Of a stretch of DNA of 64,000 nt, positions 8,453 to 16,316 are shown piece after piece; the stretch's first letter is position 1, and every line of letters begins with the position of its first letter. Origin of the DNA: JAMXLO01 sp964427005 (GTDB taxonomy: Bacteria; Pseudomonadota; Alphaproteobacteria; Acetobacterales; Acetobacteraceae); NCBI GenBank assembly GCA_964427005.1, contig CAYRTL010000004.1:1-64000 (forward strand), given 5' to 3'. Position numbers and translations under genes: made by a program. The notes below the pieces were generated by a model. That model worked only from the letters and a program-made list of their open reading frames with translations, was not told the origin of the DNA and did not search any database.

Positions 8453-9468
8453 CACTGGCGGCGATGCGACAAGAGCCGTTCCCTCACGAGGCGCGCGATC
8501 TCTGCCGGAGCTTCGTCCGGTATCGGTATCACCGAACTGACGTTGATTTCGCACAGGACGAACGTGTCGTCTCCTGCGGTTGTCCGCGGACCGTAAAGAA
8601 AATCGGCGTCCCAGATTATTGGCAACGCATCCCGCTCGATGCCGAGCATTTGTCCCATCTGCGGCGTCCACTCGGTTTCCATTTTCGTCCGCAGCGCCTG
8701 AAACGCGGGCGCCGATGCCGGGTGCATGATGCGTGGCCCCGGTGCATCAGACGACAGCAGCGCTGTGATGAACTGGTGGCCAAAACCAACCACCCGATCG
8801 GTACCCATGTAGCAGCGGATCATGCCGTCAGCGAGCCGGTCCTGGAACGGCTGATCGATGATGCATCCGTTGTTGTCGAGATAACTGGCGCAATCCGCCA
8901 TGAATTGCTCGAGAGTCACACTGCTCGGCTCGCTGCCGCGGCGGGCCTCCAGCACGGTCGCGATGTCGGGTGACTGCAACTCTACCTTCCATACGCCTTG
9001 CCCGCCATTGCCGCGGTTCTGCTTGATCACGCGAGCGCCTGACGTTTGCAGGTGCTTCGGGAACTCGTCCCGGAACGCTTCGAACGAGCGATAGAGCTGC
9101 GTGTCAGTGCCCCATCCGAGATGCTTCGTCGTATGAAGCACTTCCTTCACGCCTATCTTCAGCGTCACGTCAGGATGTGTGCTGACCCACACTCCTTGAC
9201 GCGCCACATCGCGTAACATGACATCGAGTTCGAATCGGGTGCGGCCGTTCGAGATCGGATCGACCCAGACCAAAACGCCATCCACGCCGAGCAGTTGCTC
9301 ACGCACTTCGTCCGCCGCTTCCTCACAGTACACGGCTGGTTCCGCATGCACCCCGGCCGCGTGTAATGCCGCAAAGATCAGGTGCCAGCGATTGTTGTCC
9401 GGCGTCGCTTCTCGACGCGCATCGCGATCGCCGCGCCACAGCAGCGCCACTGTGCCGATGTCGCTCAT
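8452..9468 (-). CDS. Cj0069-family ATP-grasp-like protein
   Basis: A 338-residue cytoplasmic protein resembling the uncharacterised Cj0069 family, which has an ATP-grasp-like layout: an N-terminal Rossmann-like half (residues 1-110, 'VDGVLVWVDPISNG'), a central 'ARVIKQNRGNGGQGVWKVEL' nucleotide-binding segment near residues 145-165, and an acidic metal-binding end 'WDADFLYGPR...VLCEINVSSV' near 290-315. ATP-grasp enzymes join a carboxylate to an amine or thiol; the substrate here is unknown. The start overlaps the chrA stop as ATGA and the stop overlaps the propeller start as ATGA, so it is translated as part of the chr operon. Confidence 0.7.
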   Translation of the reverse strand: MSDIGTVALLWRGDRDARREATPDNNRWHLIFAALHAAGVHAEPAVYCEEAADEVREQLLGVDGVLVWVDPISNGRTRFELDVMLRDVARQGVWVSTHPDVTLKIGVKEVLHTTKHLGWGTDTQLYRSFEAFRDEFPKHLQTSGARVIKQNRGNGGQGVWKVELQSPDIATVLEARRGSEPSSVTLEQFMADCASYLDNNGCIIDQPFQDRLADGMIRCYMGTDRVVGFGHQFITALLSSDAPGPRIMHPASAPAFQALRTKMETEWTPQMGQMLGIERDALPIIWDADFLYGPRTTAGDDTFVLCEINVSSVIPIPDEAPAEIARLVRERLLSHRRQ

Positions 9469-10844
9469 GACGCACCTCCGAACGCGAGTTGCAACACGAC
9501 CCCCGCAAGCGAACAGGCGAGCAGTGTCTGGATGACGCCGACCTTGAACCGGAACAGCGCGAGCGCGGCAGCGATGGCCAGAACCGTCGCGAAGACGTCG
9601 ATACTAGGCAGAACCGGAATGCTGAGGGTCAGCCCATAACCGTGCCACGCTACCGTCTCGCGGAAGACGACATGGATGCCAAACCAGACGGCAAGGTTGA
9701 GCACGACACCCACGATTGCGGCAGTCACAGCGGACAAAGCGGCGCCAAGTGACCGGACGCCACGCAGCGCCTCGACGTATGGTGCGCCGAGAAGCACCCA
9801 CAGGAAGCACGGCGTGAACGTCACCCACGTCACAAGCAAGCCGGCAAGCGTTCCTGTCATCAGCGGCGGCATGATCGAGGGCGTGCGGTAGCCAGCCAGG
9901 AAGCCGACATACTGCACGACCATGATCAACGGGCCGGGCGTCGTCTCGGCCATGCCGAGACCAGCCAGCATCTCGTCCGGCCGCAGCCAGCGATACGTCT
10001 CCACCGCCTGCTGCGCGACATAGGCGAGCACCGCATAGGCGCCGCCGAAGCTGACGACAGCGACCTCACTGAAGAACAGCGAAAGCCGCGTGAAGATGTC
10101 ATCCGCGCCGTTCAGCAGGAACAGCAGCAGCACCGGCCCTAGCCAAAGCGGCAACCAGACAGTGACGACGCCGAGGGCTTGGGCGAGCGATGGCCGCGCG
10201 TGCGCGGGTACACTCTCGCCGAGAAGATCATCCCCGCGCGCGTCATGCGTGGCGGAGCCCGAGACGGGGTAGCCAAGCCGGTCCGCCGCCAGGCCAACAA
10301 GCGCCGCACCCACCACCACGAGTGGAAACGGAATGGCGAAGCAGAACAACGCGACGAAGGCCGCTGCGGCCACGCCGACGGCGAGCCGCGACTTCAAAGC
10401 TCGGCGGCCGATGCGCAGTACCGCCTCGATGACCACGGCCAATACGGCCGCCTTAAGCCCGAAGAACAGGCCCGCGACAACGCTGACATTGCCCCAGATG
10501 ACATAGATCCAACTGAGCGCCATCAGGGCAATGACACCCGGAATGACGAACAGCACGCCGGCGATCAGCCCGCCGACAGTTCTGTGCATGAGCCAGCCGA
10601 TGTAGATGGCGAGCTGTTGCGCCTCGGGTCCCGGCAGCAGATGACAGTAGTTCAGCGCATGCAGGAACCGCGCCTCAGAGACCCAACGCCTCTCCTGCAC
10701 GACGATGCGATGCATGACCGCGATCTGCCCGGCAGGCCCGCCGAAGCTCAGCAGCGCGACGCGCAGCCAGACCTTGAACGCCTCGCCGAGGCTGACGCCG
10801 TGTACCGGCGTTGCCTCGATCGGTGTGGATGCGGTGATGCTCAT
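9465..10844 (-). CDS. chrA: Chromate efflux transporter ChrA
   Basis: A 459-residue, two-domain (long-chain) CHR-family inner-membrane transporter. Each half has the family signature: 'LLSFGGPAGQIAVMHR' with 'HLLPGPEAQQLAIYIG' in the first, and 'VVSFGGAYAVLAYVAQQ' with 'AETTPGPLIMVVQYVG' in the second. It expels chromate from the cytoplasm, driven by the proton gradient. The ATG at 10842-10844 overlaps the chrB stop (ATGA), and the gene's own stop overlaps the next start (ATGA). The ten-codon extension to 10874 is unlikely. Substrate specificity is inferred from family and from the chrB neighbour. Confidence 0.93.
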   Translation of the reverse strand: MSITASTPIEATPVHGVSLGEAFKVWLRVALLSFGGPAGQIAVMHRIVVQERRWVSEARFLHALNYCHLLPGPEAQQLAIYIGWLMHRTVGGLIAGVLFVIPGVIALMALSWIYVIWGNVSVVAGLFFGLKAAVLAVVIEAVLRIGRRALKSRLAVGVAAAAFVALFCFAIPFPLVVVGAALVGLAADRLGYPVSGSATHDARGDDLLGESVPAHARPSLAQALGVVTVWLPLWLGPVLLLFLLNGADDIFTRLSLFFSEVAVVSFGGAYAVLAYVAQQAVETYRWLRPDEMLAGLGMAETTPGPLIMVVQYVGFLAGYRTPSIMPPLMTGTLAGLLVTWVTFTPCFLWVLLGAPYVEALRGVRSLGAALSAVTAAIVGVVLNLAVWFGIHVVFRETVAWHGYGLTLSIPVLPSIDVFATVLAIAAALALFRFKVGVIQTLLACSLAGVVLQLAFGGAS

Positions 10845-11665
10845 GACCGGCCTCCACCCGCAGGCGTTGGCCAATTATGCATCTCGCCGACAGCGTCACG
10901 CGCCCAGCGATAGAATGCGTCGTAGAGCGCCATTGTTGCGTCGAGCTGCGCCAGGTCATCGCGATACATGCGCGAGAAACCGAGTGAAGCGGCCAGCAAC
11001 CCGGCGGCCTGAGGCGCGATGTCGAGTTCAGCGGTGTCCGCGCCACGCACGATGACGGCAAGCCGATCCAGCGGCTCGGAATGCAGACCGAATTCATCGA
11101 GCATCACATCGAAGGTGCAGGACGCACCGCGGTGGCTCCAGAAAACACCCTCGATGTCGAACGGCGTTGCGCCGAATCGATCGGCGACATCAGCCACCTC
11201 GGATGGCACGACGAAGAGAAACACGGCGGAGGGGTCGATGAAGCGGCGGATCAGCCAGGGACATGCGATGCGGTCGATCTTCGGCCGCGTGCGCGTCACC
11301 CAGAGCGTGCGGCCCTGTTCGTCGCCTTTCGGCAGGTAGTCCGGCCGCACGAGCAGGCCCTTTGCCTGCACCCAGGCTTCAAATCCTCCTTCGAGATTTT
11401 CGGCGCGCACACCAGCGTGGCGTAGCCAGGCCGCGACGCCTTCGCTCAGCTTTAGCCCACGCTGGCAGATCACGACGACAGAGCGGCCGGTGTAGTCGCC
11501 GGCCCAGGTTGAGACGGTGCGATAGTCGCGCCGCACACTCGCAGGCAACAGGCGCGGGTCGGCCGCGTAGTCCTTCTCGATACGAACATCGATAACCAGC
11601 GGCGCTTCGGGCGTGCCGATGAGGCGGCTCAGTTGGGCGGCGGTGATTGTGTCGGGTGTGGCCAT
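10841..11665 (-). CDS. chrB: Rhodanese-ChrB fusion, chromate resistance protein
   Basis: A 274-residue protein. Residues 1-100 are a rhodanese domain with the active-loop cysteine in VVVICQRGLKLSEG. Residues ~120-270 are a ChrB C-terminal domain ('LWVTRTRPKIDRIACPWLIRRFIDP...FDVMLDEFGL'). Stand-alone ChrB proteins are chromate sensors or regulators of chrA, and rhodanese fusions are common beside chrA. The ATG at 11663-11665 follows a GGAGG-rich stretch; a 16-codon extension is less likely. First gene of a four-gene operon in which all junctions are ATGA overlaps. The palindrome at 11703-11716, about 40 bases upstream, is a candidate operator. Confidence 0.88.
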   Translation of the reverse strand: MATPDTITAAQLSRLIGTPEAPLVIDVRIEKDYAADPRLLPASVRRDYRTVSTWAGDYTGRSVVVICQRGLKLSEGVAAWLRHAGVRAENLEGGFEAWVQAKGLLVRPDYLPKGDEQGRTLWVTRTRPKIDRIACPWLIRRFIDPSAVFLFVVPSEVADVADRFGATPFDIEGVFWSHRGASCTFDVMLDEFGLHSEPLDRLAVIVRGADTAELDIAPQAAGLLAASLGFSRMYRDDLAQLDATMALYDAFYRWARDAVGEMHNWPTPAGGGRS

Positions 11666-11702
11666 GAGGCGTCCCCCCTCCTCTCTGGAGTTCGGACGCG
11701 AT

Positions 11703-11843
11703 GCTTTGGCCAAAGCCTCACGGGGCGATCGCGGTCAACCCCTCGCCTGGAACTCTGATCAGAGTGGTCGCGGATGTCAACTCTTGATCCGGGGCCGATA
11801 AGGGCAACCCATAATGTGCTAAGTCACAGTGAATGACTCATTC
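11703..11843. promoter_or_regulatory. Divergent control region with three perfect palindromes
   Basis: Between the chrB operon (minus strand) and the His-tail transporter (plus strand) lie three exact palindromes: GCTTTGGCCAAAGC at 11703-11716, CTCTGATCAGAG at 11753-11764 and GAATGACTCATTC at 11831-11843. The last is 14 bases ahead of the transporter's GTG start. Their placement suits operators for a dimeric metal- or oxyanion-responsive regulator; no regulator gene other than chrB is next to them. No confident -35/-10 pair was identified. Confidence 0.5.
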
Positions 11844-11857
11844 GCCAAGGTGATGGA

Positions 11858-12913
11858 GTGAGTAATCCTTATTGGCCAGGTATCACGCTGGCATCGGCGA
11901 TCCTGTTCGCGGCCAGCACGCCGTTGGCCAAACTCATGCTCGGAGAAGGTATCAGTCCCTGGTTGCTCGCCGCCCTGCTCTATCTGGGGTCGGGCGTGGG
12001 GCTTGGTATCGTTCGGCTCGCCGCTCGTGCAATTGGCCGGCATTCGGCAGAAGCTCCCTTGCGGCGGTCGGACTTGCCTTGGCTCAGCCTTGTCGTGCTG
12101 AGCGGCGGCATAATCGGACCTGTCTTGTTGATGATCGGGCTGACAACAACCCCTGCCTCGTCCGTATCTCTGTTGCTGAACCTCGAAGGCCTGGCGACCA
12201 TGCTGATCGCATGGGTGGCCTTTCGGGAGAACGTTGATCGAGGCCTCCTGGTTGGCGCGGCAGCAATCCTTGCCGGCGCCGTCCTGCTGTCCTGGCAGGG
12301 CGGGCCCGAAGGGTTTGGCACGGGTGCGCTCGCTGTGGCTGGAGCCTGTCTGGCGTGGGGCATAGACAACAATCTCACCCGCAAACTGAGCGCCGCCGAT
12401 CCGGTACAGATTACGTTCGTTAAGGGCTTGGTTGCGGGTGTGGTGAACATGACGTTGGCGCTGATTGCGGGCGCCCGTTTGCCAGCTGCGACGAGTCTCG
12501 TCTCGGCAGCTTCCGTGGGTTTTCTAGGCTACGGCGTAAGCTTGGTCCTGTTCGTGTTGGGACTTCGGCACTTGGGAGCGGCGAGGACAGGCGCCTACTT
12601 CTCCACTGCCCCATTCATGGGTGCAGTCCTTTCAATCGCAATCTTCAACGAGCCAATTACGGCTCGGTTGATCGCAGCAGGCATCCTCATGGGCATCGGG
12701 GTTTATCTGCACTTAGCGGAATCGCACGAGCACGAACATGAGCACGAGGCACTGGAACATGAGCATCGGCACGTTCACGATGCTCATCATCAGCATGAGC
12801 ACAGCCCGAACGATCCCGCGGGCGAACCGCACAACCATTGGCACAAGCACGCGCGGCTCAGGCATCGACATCCCCATTATCCTGATCTGCATCACCGGCA
12901 CGAGCATGCATAA
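11858..12913 (+). CDS. EamA/DMT-family exporter with histidine-rich C-terminal tail
   Basis: A 351-residue protein. Residues 1-285 form ten membrane segments in two EamA repeats (first near 8-145, second near 155-285). Residues 290-351 are a hydrophilic tail with 23 histidines, many as HEHEHEH. DMT exporters move metabolites or amino acids; a His tail of this sort is typical of metal-handling transporters and may bind Ni, Co, Zn or Cu (inference). The start is GTG at 11858: the nearby ATG at 11852 runs into a stop after two codons. Divergent from the chromate-type operon, with which it shares a palindrome-rich upstream region. Confidence 0.8.
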   Translation: MSNPYWPGITLASAILFAASTPLAKLMLGEGISPWLLAALLYLGSGVGLGIVRLAARAIGRHSAEAPLRRSDLPWLSLVVLSGGIIGPVLLMIGLTTTPASSVSLLLNLEGLATMLIAWVAFRENVDRGLLVGAAAILAGAVLLSWQGGPEGFGTGALAVAGACLAWGIDNNLTRKLSAADPVQITFVKGLVAGVVNMTLALIAGARLPAATSLVSAASVGFLGYGVSLVLFVLGLRHLGAARTGAYFSTAPFMGAVLSIAIFNEPITARLIAAGILMGIGVYLHLAESHEHEHEHEALEHEHRHVHDAHHQHEHSPNDPAGEPHNHWHKHARLRHRHPHYPDLHHRHEHA

Positions 12914-13043
12914 CTTCAAACCAATGCAATTGTGAGGATTTCCGTCCTAGCGCGCCCGTTTCTGCACTTCGCCGAGATCAGGACATTACCCTGCTGGACA
13001 CAGCATTGGATAAGGCCTGCCGGAAGATGCTAGGGTCCACTCC

Positions 13044-13463
13044 ATGACCCTGCCTTTCACGCTGCCGGACTGGCTCCCCTGGTGGGTGCCAATCGTCCTC
13101 CTCGTACCGGCGCTGCTGTACGCGCTGGTGTTCCTGTTCATGCCGTTCAGCGTAATCGGCGTGAAAAGCCGGCTGGAGGTGATCGAGGCCAGGCTGGACG
13201 AGATTCAGGGCGAGATCCGCCACCTGGCCCTGCGGCTGCCCGAGGTGGTACGCGCCGCCGACTACGATGAGATCTATGCGCCGGAGCCCAGAGTCGAGCC
13301 GCGGCGTGCGCCACCGGAAATAAGTCGACCACCGATCCCGCCGGCGTCGCATGAACTGGAAGACCAAGACTCGCGCGAGCCGCCCGCACGGAATGCCCGC
13401 CGCGAGCCGGATCGCCGCCAGGCGAGCGGCCGTGCCGAACCCCGGCTGGATTGGCCGCGCTAG
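13044..13463 (+). CDS. Hypothetical single-pass membrane protein with charged tail
   Basis: 139 residues, no family recognised. Residues ~11-38 form one or two close hydrophobic helices (WWVPIVLLVPALLYALVFL), followed by a short heptad-like amphipathic stretch (residues 45-70, VIEARLDEIQGEIRHLALRL) and then a Pro/Arg/Glu-rich disordered tail. The ATG at 13044 gives a hydrophobic N-terminus, as expected for a membrane anchor. It sits 65 bases ahead of the Nit-hydrolase gene in the same direction. Role unknown; the topology would place the coiled-coil and tail on one side of the inner membrane. Confidence 0.65.
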   Translation: MTLPFTLPDWLPWWVPIVLLVPALLYALVFLFMPFSVIGVKSRLEVIEARLDEIQGEIRHLALRLPEVVRAADYDEIYAPEPRVEPRRAPPEISRPPIPPASHELEDQDSREPPARNARREPDRRQASGRAEPRLDWPR

Positions 13464-13528
13464 CCGCCAGTTGCGCGTCTCACGCGGTTCGGTTCTTCTG
13501 AGGACTGCCCAGTAATCCGGAGTCCGCG

Positions 13529-14365
13529 ATGCGCATCAGCGTCGTCCAGATGAACCCAGGCCCCGACAAGGAGCAGAACATCGCCCAGGCGCGCCGCCTC
13601 ATCGGCGAAGCGGTGGAAGCCGACCGTCCGAATATTGTCTCGCTCCCTGAGGTGTGGGACAGCCTCGGCGGCGATCGCACCGTGCGCAACGCCAACGCCG
13701 AAGTGCTGCCCGTGAAGGGCTCCAACGAACCGGGCGGACCCGCGTACGAATTCCTGCGCGACACCGCGCGCGCGGCCAAGGTCCATGTGCACGGCGGCTC
13801 GATCATTGAGAAGGGACCGGAGAAGCTGTTCAACACCACCGTGGTGTTCGATCCGGACGGTCAGGAGATCGCCCGCTATCGCAAGATGCACCTGTTCGAC
13901 ATCGTGGCGCCGGATGGCACCGGCTATCGGGAAAGCAACACCTACGGCGCCGGCGACGAAGTGGTCACGTACGAAGCGGATGGGACGAAGGTCGGCTGCG
14001 CGATCTGCTATGACCTGCGCTTCCCCGACCTGTTCTGGAAGCTGCGCGAGCAAGGCGCCGAGGTGATATTCCTGCCATCGGCCTTCACGCTGGCCACTGG
14101 CAAGGACCATTGGGAGGTGATGATCCGTTCGCGCGCGATCGAGACCCAGTGCTGGTTCGCCGCGCCAGCCACATGGGGCAAGCATCTGGAGGGCAAGGGA
14201 GAGCCTCGCTTCACCTATGGCCACTCCATGATCGTGGACCCCTGGGGACACGTGACAGCGAAAGTGTCGGACGGCACCGGCTGGGCCACTGCGCGCATCG
14301 ACCACAAGGTCACTGAGCGTGTGCGTCGCGACATGCCGGTGCTCGAACACAGGAAGCGCGTTTGA
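13529..14365 (+). CDS. Carbon-nitrogen hydrolase, Nit1/deaminated-glutathione-amidase-like
   Basis: A 278-residue nitrilase-superfamily amidase. The catalytic triad is visible as E41 (SLPEVW), K119 (RKMHLFD) and C160 (CYDLRFPDLF). The CYDLRFP wording and the length match the Nit1/Nit2 branch, whose members hydrolyse deaminated glutathione or omega-amides in the cytoplasm. ATG at 13529. Its stop (TGA 14363-14365) overlaps the TTG start of nadK by four bases, so the two are translationally coupled. The exact substrate is inferred from family only. Confidence 0.88.
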   Translation: MRISVVQMNPGPDKEQNIAQARRLIGEAVEADRPNIVSLPEVWDSLGGDRTVRNANAEVLPVKGSNEPGGPAYEFLRDTARAAKVHVHGGSIIEKGPEKLFNTTVVFDPDGQEIARYRKMHLFDIVAPDGTGYRESNTYGAGDEVVTYEADGTKVGCAICYDLRFPDLFWKLREQGAEVIFLPSAFTLATGKDHWEVMIRSRAIETQCWFAAPATWGKHLEGKGEPRFTYGHSMIVDPWGHVTAKVSDGTGWATARIDHKVTERVRRDMPVLEHRKRV

Positions 14366-15174
14366 ACGTTCCGGAAGCCGTCGCGCAGGCCGGCTGGTCG
14401 CGGGACTACGTCCCGGGACAGATCGCCTTCTGCGCCTCCGCCACCGTGCTGGCGACTGAAGCGCGCGAGCGCCTCGTCGCCATCTATGGCGATTGTCCGC
14501 TGGAAAACGCGTCGGTGGTGGTGGCCCTCGGTGGCGACGGCTTCATGCTCGAGACGATTCACCGAGTGCTGACACTGCGCATCCCGGTCTACGGCATGAA
14601 CTGCGGCTCGGTCGGCTTCCTGATGAATACATTCAGCGAGGAGAACCTGCCGGCCCGCCTGGCAAACGCACAGGAGGCAGTGCTCTATCCGCTGCGCATG
14701 CAGACGGTGAGCGCGGATGGCTCGGAAGCGGAGGCTTTGGCGTTCAACGAAGTCTCGATGCTGCGCCAGCTTCGGCAAACATCGAAGATTCGGGTCACGG
14801 TGGATGGGCGCGTGCGGCTGCCGGAACTGATGTGCGATGGCATTCTGATTTCAACGCCGGCAGGATCTACTGCTTACAACCTGTCGGCGCATGGACCCAT
14901 CGTCCCGTTGTCCGCCAACCTGCTGCCGCTAACGCCGATATCGGCATTCCGCCCCCGTCGATGGCGCGGCGCGTTGCTGCCCAGCACGGCGCAGGTGCTG
15001 TTCGAGGTACTGGAGCCCGACAAGCGCCCCACCGCGGCCGTCGCCGATTTCACCGAAGTGCGCGACGTGATCTCGGTAGAAGTGCGTGAGGACCGCTCGA
15101 CCAGCATCACCGTGTTGTTCGATCCGGATCGTGCGTTGTCAGAGCGGATCATCGCCGAGCAGTTCACCGTCTGA
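14362..15174 (+). CDS. nadK: NAD kinase
   Basis: Phosphorylates NAD to NADP; cytoplasmic. The diagnostic motif GGDG is at residues 57-60 (VVALGGDGFML), followed by the second conserved block 'NE' near 129 and 'ILISTPAGSTAYNLSAHGPI' near 165-184. Length (270) is typical. No ATG occurs before the conserved core, and the TTG at 14362-14364 overlapping the upstream stop (TTGA), with AGGAA about 7 bases upstream, is the best start. It is coupled to the Nit-type hydrolase gene and ends six bases before the convergent Tlde1-like gene. Confidence 0.92.
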   Translation: MNVPEAVAQAGWSRDYVPGQIAFCASATVLATEARERLVAIYGDCPLENASVVVALGGDGFMLETIHRVLTLRIPVYGMNCGSVGFLMNTFSEENLPARLANAQEAVLYPLRMQTVSADGSEAEALAFNEVSMLRQLRQTSKIRVTVDGRVRLPELMCDGILISTPAGSTAYNLSAHGPIVPLSANLLPLTPISAFRPRRWRGALLPSTAQVLFEVLEPDKRPTAAVADFTEVRDVISVEVREDRSTSITVLFDPDRALSERIIAEQFTV

Positions 15175-15180
15175 CGTTAC

Positions 15181-15546
15181 TCATGCGGTCACGATGAGCG
15201 TCCTGTCGTCGCTTTCGCCGATCTGGTGACGCGCGTCGCGCAGCAGAATGATGCAGCCCTCGGAGGCGGTGCCGGGATGCACAATGCTGTCGCCGTGGAT
15301 CATGAAGTCGCTGCGGCCGAACGTGTTCGTGCCATCGGTAGGTGTGAGCGGCAGAGCATATGGCCCAACCTTATCCGAGTCCCGCGGGTCGCCGATGCTG
15401 TAGCGGCCCTGAGGGATCGGCCCGACATTGCGGATCTCCTGCATCTCGGGATTGTTCTTACCGTCACCGTGCCCCGAGTAGCCAATTGCGACGGTCGCGC
15501 CTTCGCGGGTCAGCATTCCCGTCCTCTGGCTATAGGTCCAAGGCAT
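15181..15546 (-). CDS. Tlde1/DUF2778-like L,D-transpeptidase-fold protein
   Basis: A 121-residue protein starting MPWTYSQRTGMLTREG, the usual opening of DUF2778/Tlde1 domains. The active-site pattern is 'FMIHGDSIVHPGTASEGCIIL': H84 and C98, with 'NVGPIPQGRYSIG' upstream. Some members are type VI secretion effectors that cut or modify peptidoglycan stem peptides; others are of unknown role. There is no signal peptide. The ATG at 15544-15546 has an AGGGGG purine tract; longer forms to 15867 pass through a palindrome and are not supported. It lies beside a GH24 lysozyme gene in the same direction. Function as effector or house-keeping enzyme is open. Confidence 0.8.
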   Translation of the reverse strand: MPWTYSQRTGMLTREGATVAIGYSGHGDGKNNPEMQEIRNVGPIPQGRYSIGDPRDSDKVGPYALPLTPTDGTNTFGRSDFMIHGDSIVHPGTASEGCIILLRDARHQIGESDDRTLIVTA

Positions 15547-15595
15547 ATGGTTTCCCCCCTGTTGTAATACCAACGGCCCGACGGCCGGACTGGTT

Positions 15596-15630
15596 TGTGT
15601 CATGCTCGGGCTTGGCCCGAGCATGACACA
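15596..15630. repeat. Perfect 16-bp-stem intergenic palindrome
   Basis: TGTGTCATGCTCGGGC at 15596-15611 pairs perfectly with 15615-15630 around a TTG loop. It lies between the lysozyme and Tlde1-like genes. The core is a variant of the ATGGCCGGGC hairpins seen at four other intergenic places in the window. It could act as a terminator-like or mRNA-stabilising hairpin in both directions. Confidence 0.8.
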
Positions 15631-15646
15631 AAGGGTCATTGCGTTG

Positions 15647-16207
15647 TCAGGCGAATGACGGCCACTCCTGCAGGTCCTCGATCTCTTTCCATGCCCTGAC
15701 GCACGCGTTGGCTGGATCGACACCGACAAAGATGGCCGCCTCGGCCCAGCGACGGCGCAGCAGACCCAGCAGAGGCCTGCCCTCCTGGTTGATCCATTTC
15801 CGCATCTCGTCAGGGACTGCGCCCTTGGCGTTGGCGTTGATACGCGCAAGCATGGTGGACTTCGCAAGGTTCGTGCCGCCCAGATTGTAGGTCCAGGAGA
15901 TCAGCGCCGCCGCTTCGCGGGTCAGCAGCGGCACCTGCACCCGTTGCGCCACATCATTCGCCGCACCTCTCATGTCCCGCATGAGCAGCGCCTCGGCTTC
16001 AGCCTCGGTGATCGGCGGTGTATCCGGCGTGACCGGCTCGCCGTTGGCGTCGCGGATGGTGCCATAACCAATGGTCCACGTCCCGCCGGGCAGACTGCCG
16101 TTGTCATCGTACGGTGCGGCGAAAAAACCCTCGATGCGCTTTACGACAGCGGTCGCGGCAACCGGCACTGCGCCTCTGTTCCATGGCGCGCTCAGATCTT
16201 CGGCCAT
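15647..16207 (-). CDS. GH24 phage-type lysozyme
   Basis: A ~186-residue N-acetylmuramidase of the T4-lysozyme/endolysin family. The catalytic E-x8-D-x-T pattern is present near residues 27-46 (RIEGFFAAPYDDNGS then TWTIGYGT), followed by the helical lobe 'ALISWTYNLGGTNLAKSTML' and 'RRRWAEAAIF'. No signal peptide is visible. The second of two adjacent ATGs (16205-16207) has better spacing to the GGGAGGGG site than the first at 16210. Such genes are usually prophage endolysins, but no other phage gene is adjacent; instead a Tlde1-like peptidoglycan enzyme follows. Could be a prophage relic or part of an antibacterial pair. Confidence 0.85.
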   Translation of the reverse strand: MAEDLSAPWNRGAVPVAATAVVKRIEGFFAAPYDDNGSLPGGTWTIGYGTIRDANGEPVTPDTPPITEAEAEALLMRDMRGAANDVAQRVQVPLLTREAAALISWTYNLGGTNLAKSTMLARINANAKGAVPDEMRKWINQEGRPLLGLLRRRWAEAAIFVGVDPANACVRAWKEIEDLQEWPSFA

Positions 16208-16316
16208 CATCCCCTCCCATGCGGAATCTGTCGCCCGGACAGCCTCGCATGACCGTCAACGCCATGGTGTGATCTGGTTCACAGCATTGGGTGCGAATTC
16301 TGGCACAGCCAGCGCG

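Noticed and set aside
8453..8671. 73-codon upstream extension of the exported propeller gene
   Set aside because: It lies inside the ATP-grasp gene, is Arg-rich and would hide the signal peptide that starts at MKRRRLII.
13460..14350. A 296-codon minus-strand frame opposite the Nit-type hydrolase
   Set aside because: The plus-strand product has the complete E-K-C triad; this frame is a shadow.
15546..15867. N-terminal extension of the Tlde1-like protein by 107 residues
   Set aside because: It reads through a perfect palindrome and into the lysozyme gene region in another frame; homology starts at MPWTYSQ.
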